Below are positions 8,258 to 16,651 of a stretch of DNA of 64,000 nt, one piece after another (position 1 is the first letter of the stretch; each line of letters opens with the position of its first letter). A model generated the notes under the pieces. It saw only the letters and a program-made list of their open reading frames with translations. It was not told where the DNA came from and did no database searches. The DNA is from Akkermansia sp. GTDB lineage: Bacteria > Verrucomicrobiota > Verrucomicrobiia > Verrucomicrobiales > Akkermansiaceae. Where the stretch lies: contig NZ_JAJBTT010000029.1 of the NCBI RefSeq assembly GCF_020860705.1, positions 60,460 to 124,459 of the forward strand, given 5' to 3'. The translations under genes were made by a program, and so were the position numbers.

Positions 8258-9985
8258 ATGGATCACGATTTCAGCCTCATTTTCACTTTTGTCGGCGGAT
8301 TGACTGCCGCCCTCCTCTTCGGCCTTATTGCCAGAAAACTGCACTTGTCCCCGCTGGTAGGGTATCTGCTGGCCGGGGTGGTGGTAGGGCCGTATTCACC
8401 GGGATTTGTAGCGGACTCCCATACGGTGGAACAATTTGCGGAGCTGGGCGTCATTCTGCTGATGTTCGGAGTGGGGCTGCATTTTCATTTGAAGGATCTG
8501 ATTGCCGTGCAGAGGGTGGCGGTGCCGGGGGCCGTTGTTCAGATATCCGTGGCTACCGTGCTGGGGGTGATGGTAGGGTGGTTGTTCGGGTGGTCCACGA
8601 TTTCCGGGCTCGTATTCGGCATGGCCATCTCCGTGGCGAGTACGGTGGTGCTTACGCGGGTGCTGGAAGACAACCAGAATCTTCACACGCCGGGCGGCCA
8701 TGTGGCCCTGGGCTGGCTGGTGGTGGAAGACTTGTTCACCATCCTGCTGCTGGTGCTTATTCCCGCTGTGATGGAGGCGCGCCAGAGCGGGGCTGAAGAC
8801 TGGAGCGGCATTCTCACGGAACTGGGCTGGATGTTCGTCAAGCTGTCCCTGCTGGTGGCCCTGACGCTGTTTGCCGGGAAAAAGATTATTCCGCTGGTGC
8901 TGCGCTATGTGGCGCGGACGGGAGCACGGGATTTGTTCACGCTGGCCGTGCTGGTCATTGCGCTGGGCGTGGCGGTGTGCTCCGCGGAATTTTTTGGCGC
9001 TTCCATGGTGCTTGGCGCGTTTTTGGCGGGAATGGTCGTCGGACAATCGGACTTCTGCGCGCGCGCAGCGGCGGAAGCCATGCTGATGAGGGATGCCTTT
9101 GCGGTGCTTTTCTTTGTTTCCGTAGGCATGATGTTTGACCCGATGTCCGTGGGGGATTGCTGGCCGCTGGCCCTGGCGACGCTGGCCGTGGTGATGATAG
9201 GCAAACCGCTGGCGGCCTATGTGGTGGTGCGGTGCCTGAGGCGTCCGCTGCCGTTGGCTCTGAGCGTATCCGTGGCCCTGGCGCAGGTGGGGGAATTTTC
9301 CTTCATTCTTGCCGGGATAGGATTGATGTACAACATTTTGCCGCCGGACGCCAATCAGGCCATCATTCTGGCGTCCGTGGTTTCCATTTCCCTGAATGCC
9401 ATCCTGTACCGCCAGATCGGTCCTGTGGTCAAGTGGCTGCAAAAGCGTGGCATCGGCCTTGCCGGCATGGGCGGGGAGAACAGCATGGACCCGCCGTTGC
9501 CGGACGCACGGCGCGTGGTGCTGGTGGGCTTTGGCCCCACAGGGCGCATGCTTAAAAGGATATTAAATGACAACGGAGTGGAAGTCGTCATTGTGGAAAT
9601 GAACATAGATACGGTCACAGCTATACGGGAACAGGGCGGAGACATTGTTTACGGGGATGCCAGGCAGCGGGAAATCCTGCGCCATGCGGGCATTGAATAT
9701 GCAGAAAGCCTGATTCTGTCCGCCTCCATTCCGGATGCCAGGGAAATCGTGGAAATGGCTCTGGAGCTTAACCCGCACATTGACGTGATGATTCACACCA
9801 AATACATGAGGGACGTGGACGTGCTGAAGGAAGCCGGCGCCACCCAGGTCTTCTCCTCGGAGTCGGAAGTGGCCCTGTCCATGGCGGAATACTTCCTGCG
9901 GGAAGGCGGTGCGGACGACGAACAGATCGTTTCCGAACGCCAGCGCATCCGTGCTGAACTGGACAGGGAGGTGCTGGGAGGCTGA
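8258..9985 (+). CDS. KefB/YbaL-type cation:proton antiporter with TrkA-N domain
   Basis: This is a CPA2-family monovalent cation:H+ antiporter in the inner membrane, likely exporting K+ or exchanging Na+/K+ for protons. Residues 1-395 are hydrophobic with about 12 helices (for example AALLFGLIARKLHLSPLVGYLLAGVVVGP). Residues 415-545 form a Rossmann TrkA-N/RCK domain (VVLVGFGPTGRMLKRIL, then IVYGDA), which usually binds NAD(H) or nucleotides and gates the channel. The 575-residue length fits YbaL/KefB members without a TrkA-C domain. The gene is divergent from the autotransporter and ends 11 bases from the convergent methyltransferase. No ribosome site is visible; TTGGCC-18-TGTTAC lies 6 bases before the ATG as a weak promoter candidate. 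Confidence 0.9.
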   Translation: MDHDFSLIFTFVGGLTAALLFGLIARKLHLSPLVGYLLAGVVVGPYSPGFVADSHTVEQFAELGVILLMFGVGLHFHLKDLIAVQRVAVPGAVVQISVATVLGVMVGWLFGWSTISGLVFGMAISVASTVVLTRVLEDNQNLHTPGGHVALGWLVVEDLFTILLLVLIPAVMEARQSGAEDWSGILTELGWMFVKLSLLVALTLFAGKKIIPLVLRYVARTGARDLFTLAVLVIALGVAVCSAEFFGASMVLGAFLAGMVVGQSDFCARAAAEAMLMRDAFAVLFFVSVGMMFDPMSVGDCWPLALATLAVVMIGKPLAAYVVVRCLRRPLPLALSVSVALAQVGEFSFILAGIGLMYNILPPDANQAIILASVVSISLNAILYRQIGPVVKWLQKRGIGLAGMGGENSMDPPLPDARRVVLVGFGPTGRMLKRILNDNGVEVVIVEMNIDTVTAIREQGGDIVYGDARQREILRHAGIEYAESLILSASIPDAREIVEMALELNPHIDVMIHTKYMRDVDVLKEAGATQVFSSESEVALSMAEYFLREGGADDEQIVSERQRIRAELDREVLGG

Positions 9986-9996
9986 TATCCCCGGCG

Positions 9997-10731
9997 CTAC
10001 TTTTTGCGGGCGGAGATAATCAACATCATGGGACGGCGCAGTTCCTCCTGCATGCCGGGAACGGAATCCAGAAATTCCCGGGAGGGGCGCGGTTCCTCCA
10101 GCGCAGTGACTTCGAATCCGTTTGAGGCCAGAGCGCCAAGATAAGAGGTAAGCGTCCTGTGGTATTTGGTCACTTCTTCTCCCAGAAAAACAGCTTGCCG
10201 CGGCCCTTCCATGAAATAACGGTCTACGGGCCAGTGCATGATCTGTCCCGACTCTCCGTAATGCCAGTCCTGCGTGCCCTGGGCGGTGAAAACGGGATGC
10301 TCCACGGAAAAAACAAAAACGCCTTCCGGCTTGAGCCAATGGGAGACATTCCGGCAGACCTGGTTGAAATCCGGCGTGTAATGGAAGGCCAGGGAGCTGA
10401 GAACAATGTCGAAGGAGGCTTCCGGCAGCCGGATATCCTCCATGGGCATGCAGCGGTACTCAATAATGCCTTCATTTCCCATGGCTCTGGCCTTGGCGAT
10501 CATCTTGGAGGAAATGTCCACCCCCAGGACGGAGGCCGCCCCGTGTTCCGCCGCATACCGGCAGTGCCAGCCGAATCCGCATCCCAGGTCCAGAACGTGT
10601 TTGTCACGGAAATCCGGCAACAGCCGTTCCAGCGTTTTCCATTCTCCGGCTCCGTCCAATCCCTTGACGGAGCGGTCCATCCGGCTGTATTTCTGGAAAA
10701 AAACGTTATCGTCATATTTGTTTTGTTTCAT
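9997..10731 (-). CDS. Class I SAM-dependent methyltransferase
   Basis: This 244-residue cytoplasmic protein is of the Methyltransf_11 type. Motif I is VLDLGCGFGWHCRYAAEHGA, the acidic end of strand 2 is VLGVDIS, and the motif IV region is SFDIVLSSLAFHY, followed by RNVSHWLKPEGVFVFSVEHPVF. The substrate cannot be read from the sequence; the EHPVF block and the W/Y-rich segment after it are common in small-molecule methyltransferases of this group. It lies 43 bases downstream of the CDF exporter on the same strand and may be co-transcribed with it. Confidence 0.85.
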   Translation of the reverse strand: MKQNKYDDNVFFQKYSRMDRSVKGLDGAGEWKTLERLLPDFRDKHVLDLGCGFGWHCRYAAEHGAASVLGVDISSKMIAKARAMGNEGIIEYRCMPMEDIRLPEASFDIVLSSLAFHYTPDFNQVCRNVSHWLKPEGVFVFSVEHPVFTAQGTQDWHYGESGQIMHWPVDRYFMEGPRQAVFLGEEVTKYHRTLTSYLGALASNGFEVTALEEPRPSREFLDSVPGMQEELRRPMMLIISARKK

Positions 10732-10774
10732 GGCGGCGGGAAAGCAGTTTTTTGGAATGGAAGTAAATGCTGTT

Positions 10775-12193
10775 TTATTGGGTCGGTTTCAAGATGACGG
10801 TAACGCGGCCCAGGTGATGCAGGGCGTTTTCTATCTGGTCCTCCAGCTGTGAGGCGATCTGGTGGCATTCCCGGATGCTCAGGGCTCCGTCCGCGGAGCA
10901 CACGCACGTCAATGTCGGGAAATTGTCCTCCCGTGCCAGGTCCAGTTTGAGAACCTTGCAGATATTCCTGTTCTGCTGAAGGATGAGGTTCACCTTCAGG
11001 CGCACTTCCTCCGGGGGAACATGTTCCGGAATGGCGTTCGCCTTCATGTCGCGGCAGTCCGGTTCAATGCGGCAGATCACCTTTTCCGGCTTGAGCGCAT
11101 GCAGGACGGAATTCCTGAACTCCTTTACCACCTGGTAGCCGCGTTCCAGAGGCCAGTCTGCCGGAATCTCCACATCCATGAAATAGCAAGGCGCATGTTT
11201 CCCCCTGCCGGCGTAAAAACCGTGGATGCGGACATGGTGGCGCAGGGCCAGCCGGTGGACGATCGTGTCCGGCTCCATGTTGGAAAAATTCTCTTGTGCG
11301 GGTTCAATGTGAACGATGACGTCAGCTTCCGGTAGCTCGTACTTCACGATGCCTTCGATGGACTCCGCTACGTCATGAGCGTCATCCACATGCAATTCCG
11401 CCGGCGCTTCCACGTCCAGCTCCACAAAAATGCGCGCGCCGCCGTCACGCAGACGGATGCGCTTGACCGGATAATCCGGGGCGTTCTTCTTCATGGCGGC
11501 CAGCACCTGGTGCGTCAGGGCGGAAGATCCCCCGTCCATCAGGGCGTGAATGGAGCGTTTGGCAAGGCCGAAGGCCACGGAACAGACCAGGGCCGCCACA
11601 AACAGGGCCGCTATGGCGTCCGCCTTTTCCAGCAGGCCGTGCCAGATGGAATCCGCGGGAACCAGATGGGCCAGCCACACGCAGAAAAGCCCCAGCAGCA
11701 CCACCGCGGAAGACCAGATGTCCGTGGTAAAATGAAGGGCGTCCGCCTCCAGGGCCTGGCTCTTATGCTTTCTGGCTACCCTGCGGAGCATAGCGGAGCG
11801 GTTTACGTCCACCAGCAGGGAGACGGCCACCACGGCAAAGGCCCACCAAGTGAGCGTGATCTCCGCTTCATTATAAAACAGACGGTCCACGGCCTCCCAG
11901 ACAATCCACGCGCAGGTGATCAGGAGCAGGGCCGTTTCCGCCAGTGCGGAAAGGTTCTCCACCTTCTCATGCCCGTAAGGGTGGCTCTCGTCGGCTGGCC
12001 GGGCAGCCACCTTCACGGCATAAAAAGTCATGGCCGCAGCCATCAGGTCCAGGCCGCTGTGCAGGGCTTCGGAGATAATGCCCAAGCTGCCCGTTACGAT
12101 ACCGGCCCAGAGTTTGATCCCCGTCAAAAAGGCGGACCACAGGACGGACGAGAAGGCCGCGTGTTTTTTTTCCTGGTGCGCTGCTTGATCCAT
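10775..12193 (-). CDS. Cation diffusion facilitator metal exporter with extended C-terminus
   Basis: This is a CDF-family divalent metal (Zn/Co/Fe/Mn):H+ antiporter in the inner membrane. Both metal sites are visible: HSGLD in TM2 and HFTTD in TM5, the HxxxD pattern typical of zinc or mixed-specificity members. Cytosolic dimerisation domains normally end a CDF protein at about 300 residues. This one has 472, and the tail appears to hold three related ferredoxin-like units, each closing with a similar strand (VIVHIEP, VICRIEP, VTVILKP). The start MDQAAHQEKKHAAF is the only plausible one. It is divergent from yebC. Confidence 0.9.
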   Translation of the reverse strand: MDQAAHQEKKHAAFSSVLWSAFLTGIKLWAGIVTGSLGIISEALHSGLDLMAAAMTFYAVKVAARPADESHPYGHEKVENLSALAETALLLITCAWIVWEAVDRLFYNEAEITLTWWAFAVVAVSLLVDVNRSAMLRRVARKHKSQALEADALHFTTDIWSSAVVLLGLFCVWLAHLVPADSIWHGLLEKADAIAALFVAALVCSVAFGLAKRSIHALMDGGSSALTHQVLAAMKKNAPDYPVKRIRLRDGGARIFVELDVEAPAELHVDDAHDVAESIEGIVKYELPEADVIVHIEPAQENFSNMEPDTIVHRLALRHHVRIHGFYAGRGKHAPCYFMDVEIPADWPLERGYQVVKEFRNSVLHALKPEKVICRIEPDCRDMKANAIPEHVPPEEVRLKVNLILQQNRNICKVLKLDLAREDNFPTLTCVCSADGALSIRECHQIASQLEDQIENALHHLGRVTVILKPTQ

Positions 12194-12916
12194 AAGACAG
12201 AGAAAAGAGACAGAAGCCCATCTAAGACCGCTCCCGTTTCTTAGTCAATGATAACACAGGCGGCGTTGAACTTCCGCTGTGTTCCATGACGGAATATGCG
12301 TTCTTCCGGAAAGGAGTGAAGCGGAATGTGTGGGTATTTTTAACATGGATGCTCAATTTGAATATTTTTTGGATTGGCTTCTAACGGACAAGACGCGTTG
12401 AACATGCCAGTAAACCGGAAGAGCCAAAAGTGTTGAAGGGAATTTTTAAAGGCGGCCGATTGAACGTGAGAAGGAGTGCTTCGTCCAAGTTCAAGAAAAT
12501 GAAGGGGAAATAATGGAGTGTGAAGCGGATTGGCGGGGAAGAATGGGGCGGCTTGTTCACTTTTTCCCGAAGGTGCCCGCTCTTCCATCAAATTAAATGG
12601 AACGGCGATCTTTCCGTGGAATAATTTCTCAAGACTGATAAAGGAATTCTTGATCCGGTTCCTTGGGGATGCTCCGGTGCTTCCGTGACCTAAAAAAGTG
12701 TTGCCAATGCCAGGAAATACGTTATTTTGCATGTGTTGAGAGTGACTGCCAAGCGGTGGCCGCAACCCCTTGCGGGAGCGCGGCGTGTCCCCCCGGCAGA
12801 GTAGCCGGCCTCCCTGTAACCTATTTACGGATAGCCGCACCCTGATTTCCTTCCTCCGTGGTATTTGCGAAAGACAATGTGTTCGCCCGGGTTGAAGAAC
12901 AGTTCCGCTTGTTAGT
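12194..12916. other. Long divergent intergenic region with a possible structured RNA
   Basis: About 720 bases without a credible gene. A 198-codon minus-strand frame (12340-12936) has no family-like features. The notable part is 12755-12841. It has a hairpin CCGCAA-CCCC-TTGCGG (12760-12775), a second CCGGC-AGAGTA-GCCGG (12793-12808), and possible closing pairs GGTG (12755-12758) with CACC (12838-12841). This could be an untranslated structured element, but I match it to no known RNA family. Confidence 0.3.
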
Positions 12917-12946
12917 TTGTCTCTTTCCACATTCACTTACTATTAT
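12917..12946 (+). promoter_or_regulatory. Sigma70-like promoter of yebC
   Basis: TTGTCT (12917-12922), an 18-base spacer and TATTAT (12941-12946). Only 10 bases separate the -10 box from the ATG at 12957, predicting a leader of about 3 bases and no ribosome binding site. Confidence 0.55.
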
Positions 12947-12956
12947 TCCCAATTCT

Positions 12957-13712
12957 ATGTCCGGACATAATAAATGGTCTAAGATCAAGTACGTTAAGGC
13001 TAAGGAAGACGCCAAGAAGGGCAAGGTTTTTGCCCGCTTTGCCCATGAAATCATGCTGGCCGCCAAGAGCGGCGGCGGAGATCCGGATCTGAACCCCCGC
13101 CTGCGCGCCGCCATTGACGGTGCCAAGGCTGTGTCCACCCCCAAGGAAAATATTGAACGGGCCATTAAGAAAGGCACCGGGGAATTGGGCGGCGCAACCA
13201 TTCAGGAGATCACCTATGAAGGTTATGGTCCGGCGGGTACGGCTTTCCTGATTGAAGTGGCTACGGACAACACGAACCGTTCCGCTTCCGAGCTGCGCAC
13301 GCTGTTTACCAAGAATGGCGGCAGCATCGGCACGCCCGGTTCCGTGGCCTACCAGTTTGAACGCAAGGGAGAGGCCCGCATCATGGCGGAAGGCCTTACG
13401 GATGATTCCGCGATGGATTTGGCTCTGGAATGCGGCGCGGACGATGTAGAACAGGGAGATTCCGACAATGAATGGGTGTTTGTAACGGACCCGACGGAAT
13501 TGAATAATGTGTGCGCCGCCCTGCGTGAGGCCGGCCATACGGTGATTTCCATGAAGCTGATTTCCGTAGCCCAGAATGTTTCCGTGATTAATGATCTGGA
13601 AACGGCGAAGTCCGCCCTGCGCCTGTACGAAGCGCTGGACGACTACGACGACGCACTGAACGTCTTCTCCAATTTCGACGTGGCGGAAGAAATCCTCGAA
13701 CAGCTTGACTAA
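12957..13712 (+). CDS. yebC: YebC/PmpR-family protein
   Basis: This is a 251-residue member of the YebC/TACO1 family. Members act as DNA-binding regulators (PmpR) or help ribosomes through difficult proline-containing motifs. The N-terminus MSGHNKWSKIKYVKAKEDAKKGK is the family signature and fixes the start, although the frame extends 33 codons upstream. KENIERAIKKGTGE and the central EITYEGYGPAGTAFLIEVATDN block are also typical. No Shine-Dalgarno sequence precedes the ATG. rho follows 50 bases downstream and may share the transcript. Confidence 0.95.
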   Translation: MSGHNKWSKIKYVKAKEDAKKGKVFARFAHEIMLAAKSGGGDPDLNPRLRAAIDGAKAVSTPKENIERAIKKGTGELGGATIQEITYEGYGPAGTAFLIEVATDNTNRSASELRTLFTKNGGSIGTPGSVAYQFERKGEARIMAEGLTDDSAMDLALECGADDVEQGDSDNEWVFVTDPTELNNVCAALREAGHTVISMKLISVAQNVSVINDLETAKSALRLYEALDDYDDALNVFSNFDVAEEILEQLD

Positions 13713-13762
13713 CGCCGTTGTCTTCCAGGAGACGCCTGTTGTTGCAGTCCAATTTTTTTTCC

Positions 13763-15751
13763 ATGTCTGATACTCCCCCAGATTTGACTCCGGAACACGC
13801 TTCTCCGGAGCCGGCTCCCAAAAAACGTGTTGTCCGCAGAGTCAAGTCTGCGGCGGAAACTCCCGAAGCCGCCCAGGCTGCCGCGGAGTCTTTCACCCGG
13901 GAAGAGGGTTCTCCCCCTGTTCCCCGCAAGCGAACGGTAAGGAAGAAGGTGCCGGAAACGGCGGTTGAAGGGATGGAGGATGCGCCGCAGAAGAAAAAGG
14001 CTGTACGCAAAAGCGACCCTGAGATTCCGGCTGTGGAAGAGACGGCGGAAGCCCCGGCCAAGCCGAGGCGCGGACGTCCCCGCAAGAAGCCCGTGGAGGA
14101 AGTTCCGGAAATGGGCGGCACTTCTGACGCTCCCGTAACGGAGGCTGCCGTCAAACCGGTGCGCAAGCGTTCTATTAAGACAGTTGCTCCTGAAAGCGAT
14201 GCCCCCCAGGGCGCCGGGGTGGAAGCGGCCGTTCCCATGGTGCCTTCCGTGCCGCCTGCCGCTCCTGCGGAGCCCTCTCCGGAACAGTCCGGCGAAGGCA
14301 GGCCCAAGGTGATCCGCCAGAGGTTTGTAAGAAAACCGCGTCTGCAGGAGACGGCGGCGGATGAAGGTATTTCCAGCCCGTCCATCAAGGTAGTGCAGGA
14401 AGGCGCAGCGGATTTCTCCGGAGATGGCGCCCGGGATTCCTATCGACCGAATGAGCCGCAACGGCAGCGCTTTGACAAGCAGAACCGTCGTAATAACAAT
14501 GACCGTTTCAACAAGAACCGGAACAACCGCCAGGACGGCCGCAATGGCAGGAACGGCAATGACCGGGTTAAAAACCGCTGGAACAATAACCACCAGGAAG
14601 GGACGGCTCCCCAGAATAATGCTCCCCGTGAGCTGGGACCTCCGGAACCGGTGGACGGCCTGTTGGAGATCACGAATAAGGGATTCGGCTTTTTAAGAAA
14701 ACCTGACAATGATTTTGACGCCTTTGCGGAAGCCGTGTACGTTCCGCAGGACATGATTCGCAAGTTCGGCCTGCGTCCTGCCGTATGGGTGCACGGGCAG
14801 GCCTGCCGCCATGACCGCGGCATTCTTCTGACGGAGATTGCCACCATCAACGGGGATGCTCCTGAAAAGGCGCGCAAGACCCCGCATTTTGAAGAACTTA
14901 AAGCGGTCAATCCGAACAAGCGCATTTCCTTTGAAACCCGTCCGGAACGCTATACTACGCGCACGCTGGACCTGATTGCCCCCATCGGCCGCGGCCAGCG
15001 CGGTTTGATCGTTTCCCCCCCCCGCGCGGGAAAGACGACGCTGCTGCAGCACATGGCGGAGGCCATTCTGGAGAATTACAAGGATTCCATTCACCTGATG
15101 GTGCTGCTGGTGGACGAACGTCCGGAAGAAGTGACGGAATTCAAGCGTTCCCTCCCCGGAGCCGAGGTGTACGCCTCTTCCAATGACGGAAAGGTGCGCG
15201 ATCATTGCCGCATGGCGGAGCTTTGCATTGAACGCGCCAAACGGCTTGTGGAAGCCGGCCAGCATGTTTTCCTGCTGATGGATTCCATCACACGCCTTGC
15301 CCGTGCTTATAATAATGCGGACAAGGGAAGCGGACGCACCATGTCGGGCGGCATTGATGCCCGTGCGCTGGAAATGCCCCGGCGCCTTTTTGCCGCCGCC
15401 CGCAATACACGCCAGGCCGGTTCCCTGACGATCATCGCCACTGCCCTGGTGGAAACCAACAGCCGCATGGACGACCTGATTTTCCAGGAGTTCAAGGGAA
15501 CGGGCAACATGGAGCTTGTGCTGAACCGCCGCATTGCGGAGCAGTATATCTTCCCTGCCGTGGATATCCTGAAATCCGGAACGCGCCGGGAAGAGCTGAT
15601 CATGCCGGAAGCATGGCTGTACAAGATGAATCTGATCCGCCGTGCTCTGGCAGGGCACAAGCCTGTGGAAGCCATGGAACGCTTCCTGTTCTTCCTGAAC
15701 AAGTATCCCAGCAACGCCCAGATGCTGCTGGACCTGAAGCAGAAGGCCTGA
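13763..15751 (+). CDS. rho: Transcription termination factor Rho with long disordered N-terminal extension
   Basis: Rho is a hexameric RNA-dependent ATPase that ends transcription. The core from about residue 298 contains the Rho N-terminal/cold-shock RNA-binding part (GLLEITNKGFGFLRK). It then has LIAPIGRGQRGLIVSPPRAGKTT with the Walker A motif at about residue 425, LLVDERPEEVTE and the Q/R-loop region. The first 298 residues are not part of ordinary Rho: an acidic/basic Pro-Ala-rich segment (KKRVVRRVKSAAE, KPRRGRPRKKP), then an Asn/Arg-rich stretch (RRNNNDRFNKNRNNRQDG). The frame opens with TTG at 13718, but ATG 13763 (MSDTPPDLTPEH) is the likely start. A 9-C run codes the Ser-Pro-Pro of the P-loop region. 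Confidence 0.95.
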   Translation: MSDTPPDLTPEHASPEPAPKKRVVRRVKSAAETPEAAQAAAESFTREEGSPPVPRKRTVRKKVPETAVEGMEDAPQKKKAVRKSDPEIPAVEETAEAPAKPRRGRPRKKPVEEVPEMGGTSDAPVTEAAVKPVRKRSIKTVAPESDAPQGAGVEAAVPMVPSVPPAAPAEPSPEQSGEGRPKVIRQRFVRKPRLQETAADEGISSPSIKVVQEGAADFSGDGARDSYRPNEPQRQRFDKQNRRNNNDRFNKNRNNRQDGRNGRNGNDRVKNRWNNNHQEGTAPQNNAPRELGPPEPVDGLLEITNKGFGFLRKPDNDFDAFAEAVYVPQDMIRKFGLRPAVWVHGQACRHDRGILLTEIATINGDAPEKARKTPHFEELKAVNPNKRISFETRPERYTTRTLDLIAPIGRGQRGLIVSPPRAGKTTLLQHMAEAILENYKDSIHLMVLLVDERPEEVTEFKRSLPGAEVYASSNDGKVRDHCRMAELCIERAKRLVEAGQHVFLLMDSITRLARAYNNADKGSGRTMSGGIDARALEMPRRLFAAARNTRQAGSLTIIATALVETNSRMDDLIFQEFKGTGNMELVLNRRIAEQYIFPAVDILKSGTRREELIMPEAWLYKMNLIRRALAGHKPVEAMERFLFFLNKYPSNAQMLLDLKQKA

Positions 15752-15830
15752 CCGCCGGAAATGATGGGATGTTGAGGCCGGAAAGGCTTGCGGGAGTTGT
15801 AAAAGTGCTTCCCCTTTCCAGAGATGGTGA

Positions 15831-15854
15831 AGGGCGTCTTCAGACGCCCTTTTT
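15831..15854. terminator. Bidirectional terminator shared by rho and queE
   Basis: AGGGCGTC-TTCA-GACGCCCT followed by TTTTT on the plus strand; the minus strand likewise gives a T-rich end. The hairpin overlaps the stop codon of queE (15840-15842), so the last queE codons form part of the stem. Confidence 0.8.
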
Positions 15855-16523
15855 GCTGCCCCAAATGGCAATGTGCAGGCGGTCTGAAAAACGGAGGCCG
15901 TAGCGGAGGCACCATGCTACCGTTTGCGCACGCATGGCGTTCAGTTCCTCCCGGGTGGAGGCCAGCGGCATGATCAGGATGCGTTCTGCGGGAATGCCGG
16001 CCTCGGAAGCCAGCTGAAGGATGGCTTTTACGTCATCCTCGCACGCCACTACAAATTTGAACCAGGCTTTTTCCGTGGCCGCCAGCCGGCGCAGGATGTC
16101 CGGCTTCCAGGCTCTGGCGGCGTCATTGCCGGAGTGGGGGAGTTTGGGCGACACATTGAATTGTTCAATGCGTTCCAGCAGTTCATCCTCCGGCATGATG
16201 GTGCCGTTGGTTTCCATCTCCACGTCATGTTCCGGCAGAAGACGGAGCAGGGCGGGAAGGGCTTTCTGCTGGATCAGCGGTTCCCCTCCCGTCAGGACCA
16301 GGCGGCGGCAAGGATAATGGAGCACCAGTTCCGCCACCGTTCCGGGCTTGAGCCGTACGACAGGAGCCGACCCGTTCCAGGAATACGCCGTATCACACCA
16401 GGAACACGCCAGGTTGCAGCCCGCCAGGCGCAGAAAAACGCAGGGAGTCCCCTGGGAGACGCCCTCCCCCTGGATGGAATGAAAGATTTCCGGGTGTCCG
16501 TTAAGCTGTGCCAGTGTGAGCAT
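15840..16523 (-). CDS. queE: 7-carboxy-7-deazaguanine synthase
   Basis: QueE is a radical-SAM enzyme that converts 6-carboxy-tetrahydropterin to 7-carboxy-7-deazaguanine on the way to preQ0 and queuosine. The [4Fe-4S] motif CNLACSWC (C36, C40, C43) has the CxxxCxxC spacing. The N-terminus EIFHSIQGEGVSQGTPCVFLRLAGC is the classic QueE start, and LVLTGGEPLIQQ and VEMETNGT are conserved core blocks. The 227 residues are normal. It is convergent with rho and a standalone unit; queA in the same window serves the later tRNA step. Confidence 0.95.
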   Translation of the reverse strand: MLTLAQLNGHPEIFHSIQGEGVSQGTPCVFLRLAGCNLACSWCDTAYSWNGSAPVVRLKPGTVAELVLHYPCRRLVLTGGEPLIQQKALPALLRLLPEHDVEMETNGTIMPEDELLERIEQFNVSPKLPHSGNDAARAWKPDILRRLAATEKAWFKFVVACEDDVKAILQLASEAGIPAERILIMPLASTREELNAMRAQTVAWCLRYGLRFSDRLHIAIWGSKKGV

Positions 16524-16651
16524 GATCAGGCTGGCCTGAGACTATCATAACTCTGCCGCCCGTCAACGCCTCCCTGCGGAGGCTGCCGGAAGAGCGGAAT
16601 AGGATCCAGGACATGTCCTTCATGCAGTGTTTCCGGTTTCTCCCGGGCGGG

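Noticed and set aside
12340-12936. 198-codon minus-strand open frame in the CDF-yebC gap
   Set aside because: No family-like blocks, no plausible start context; it overlaps the yebC promoter and is probably chance.
15010-15024. Nine-C run within the rho P-loop region as a phase-variation site
   Set aside because: It codes conserved Ser-Pro-Pro codons of an essential gene; slippage would be lethal and no alternative frame is useful.
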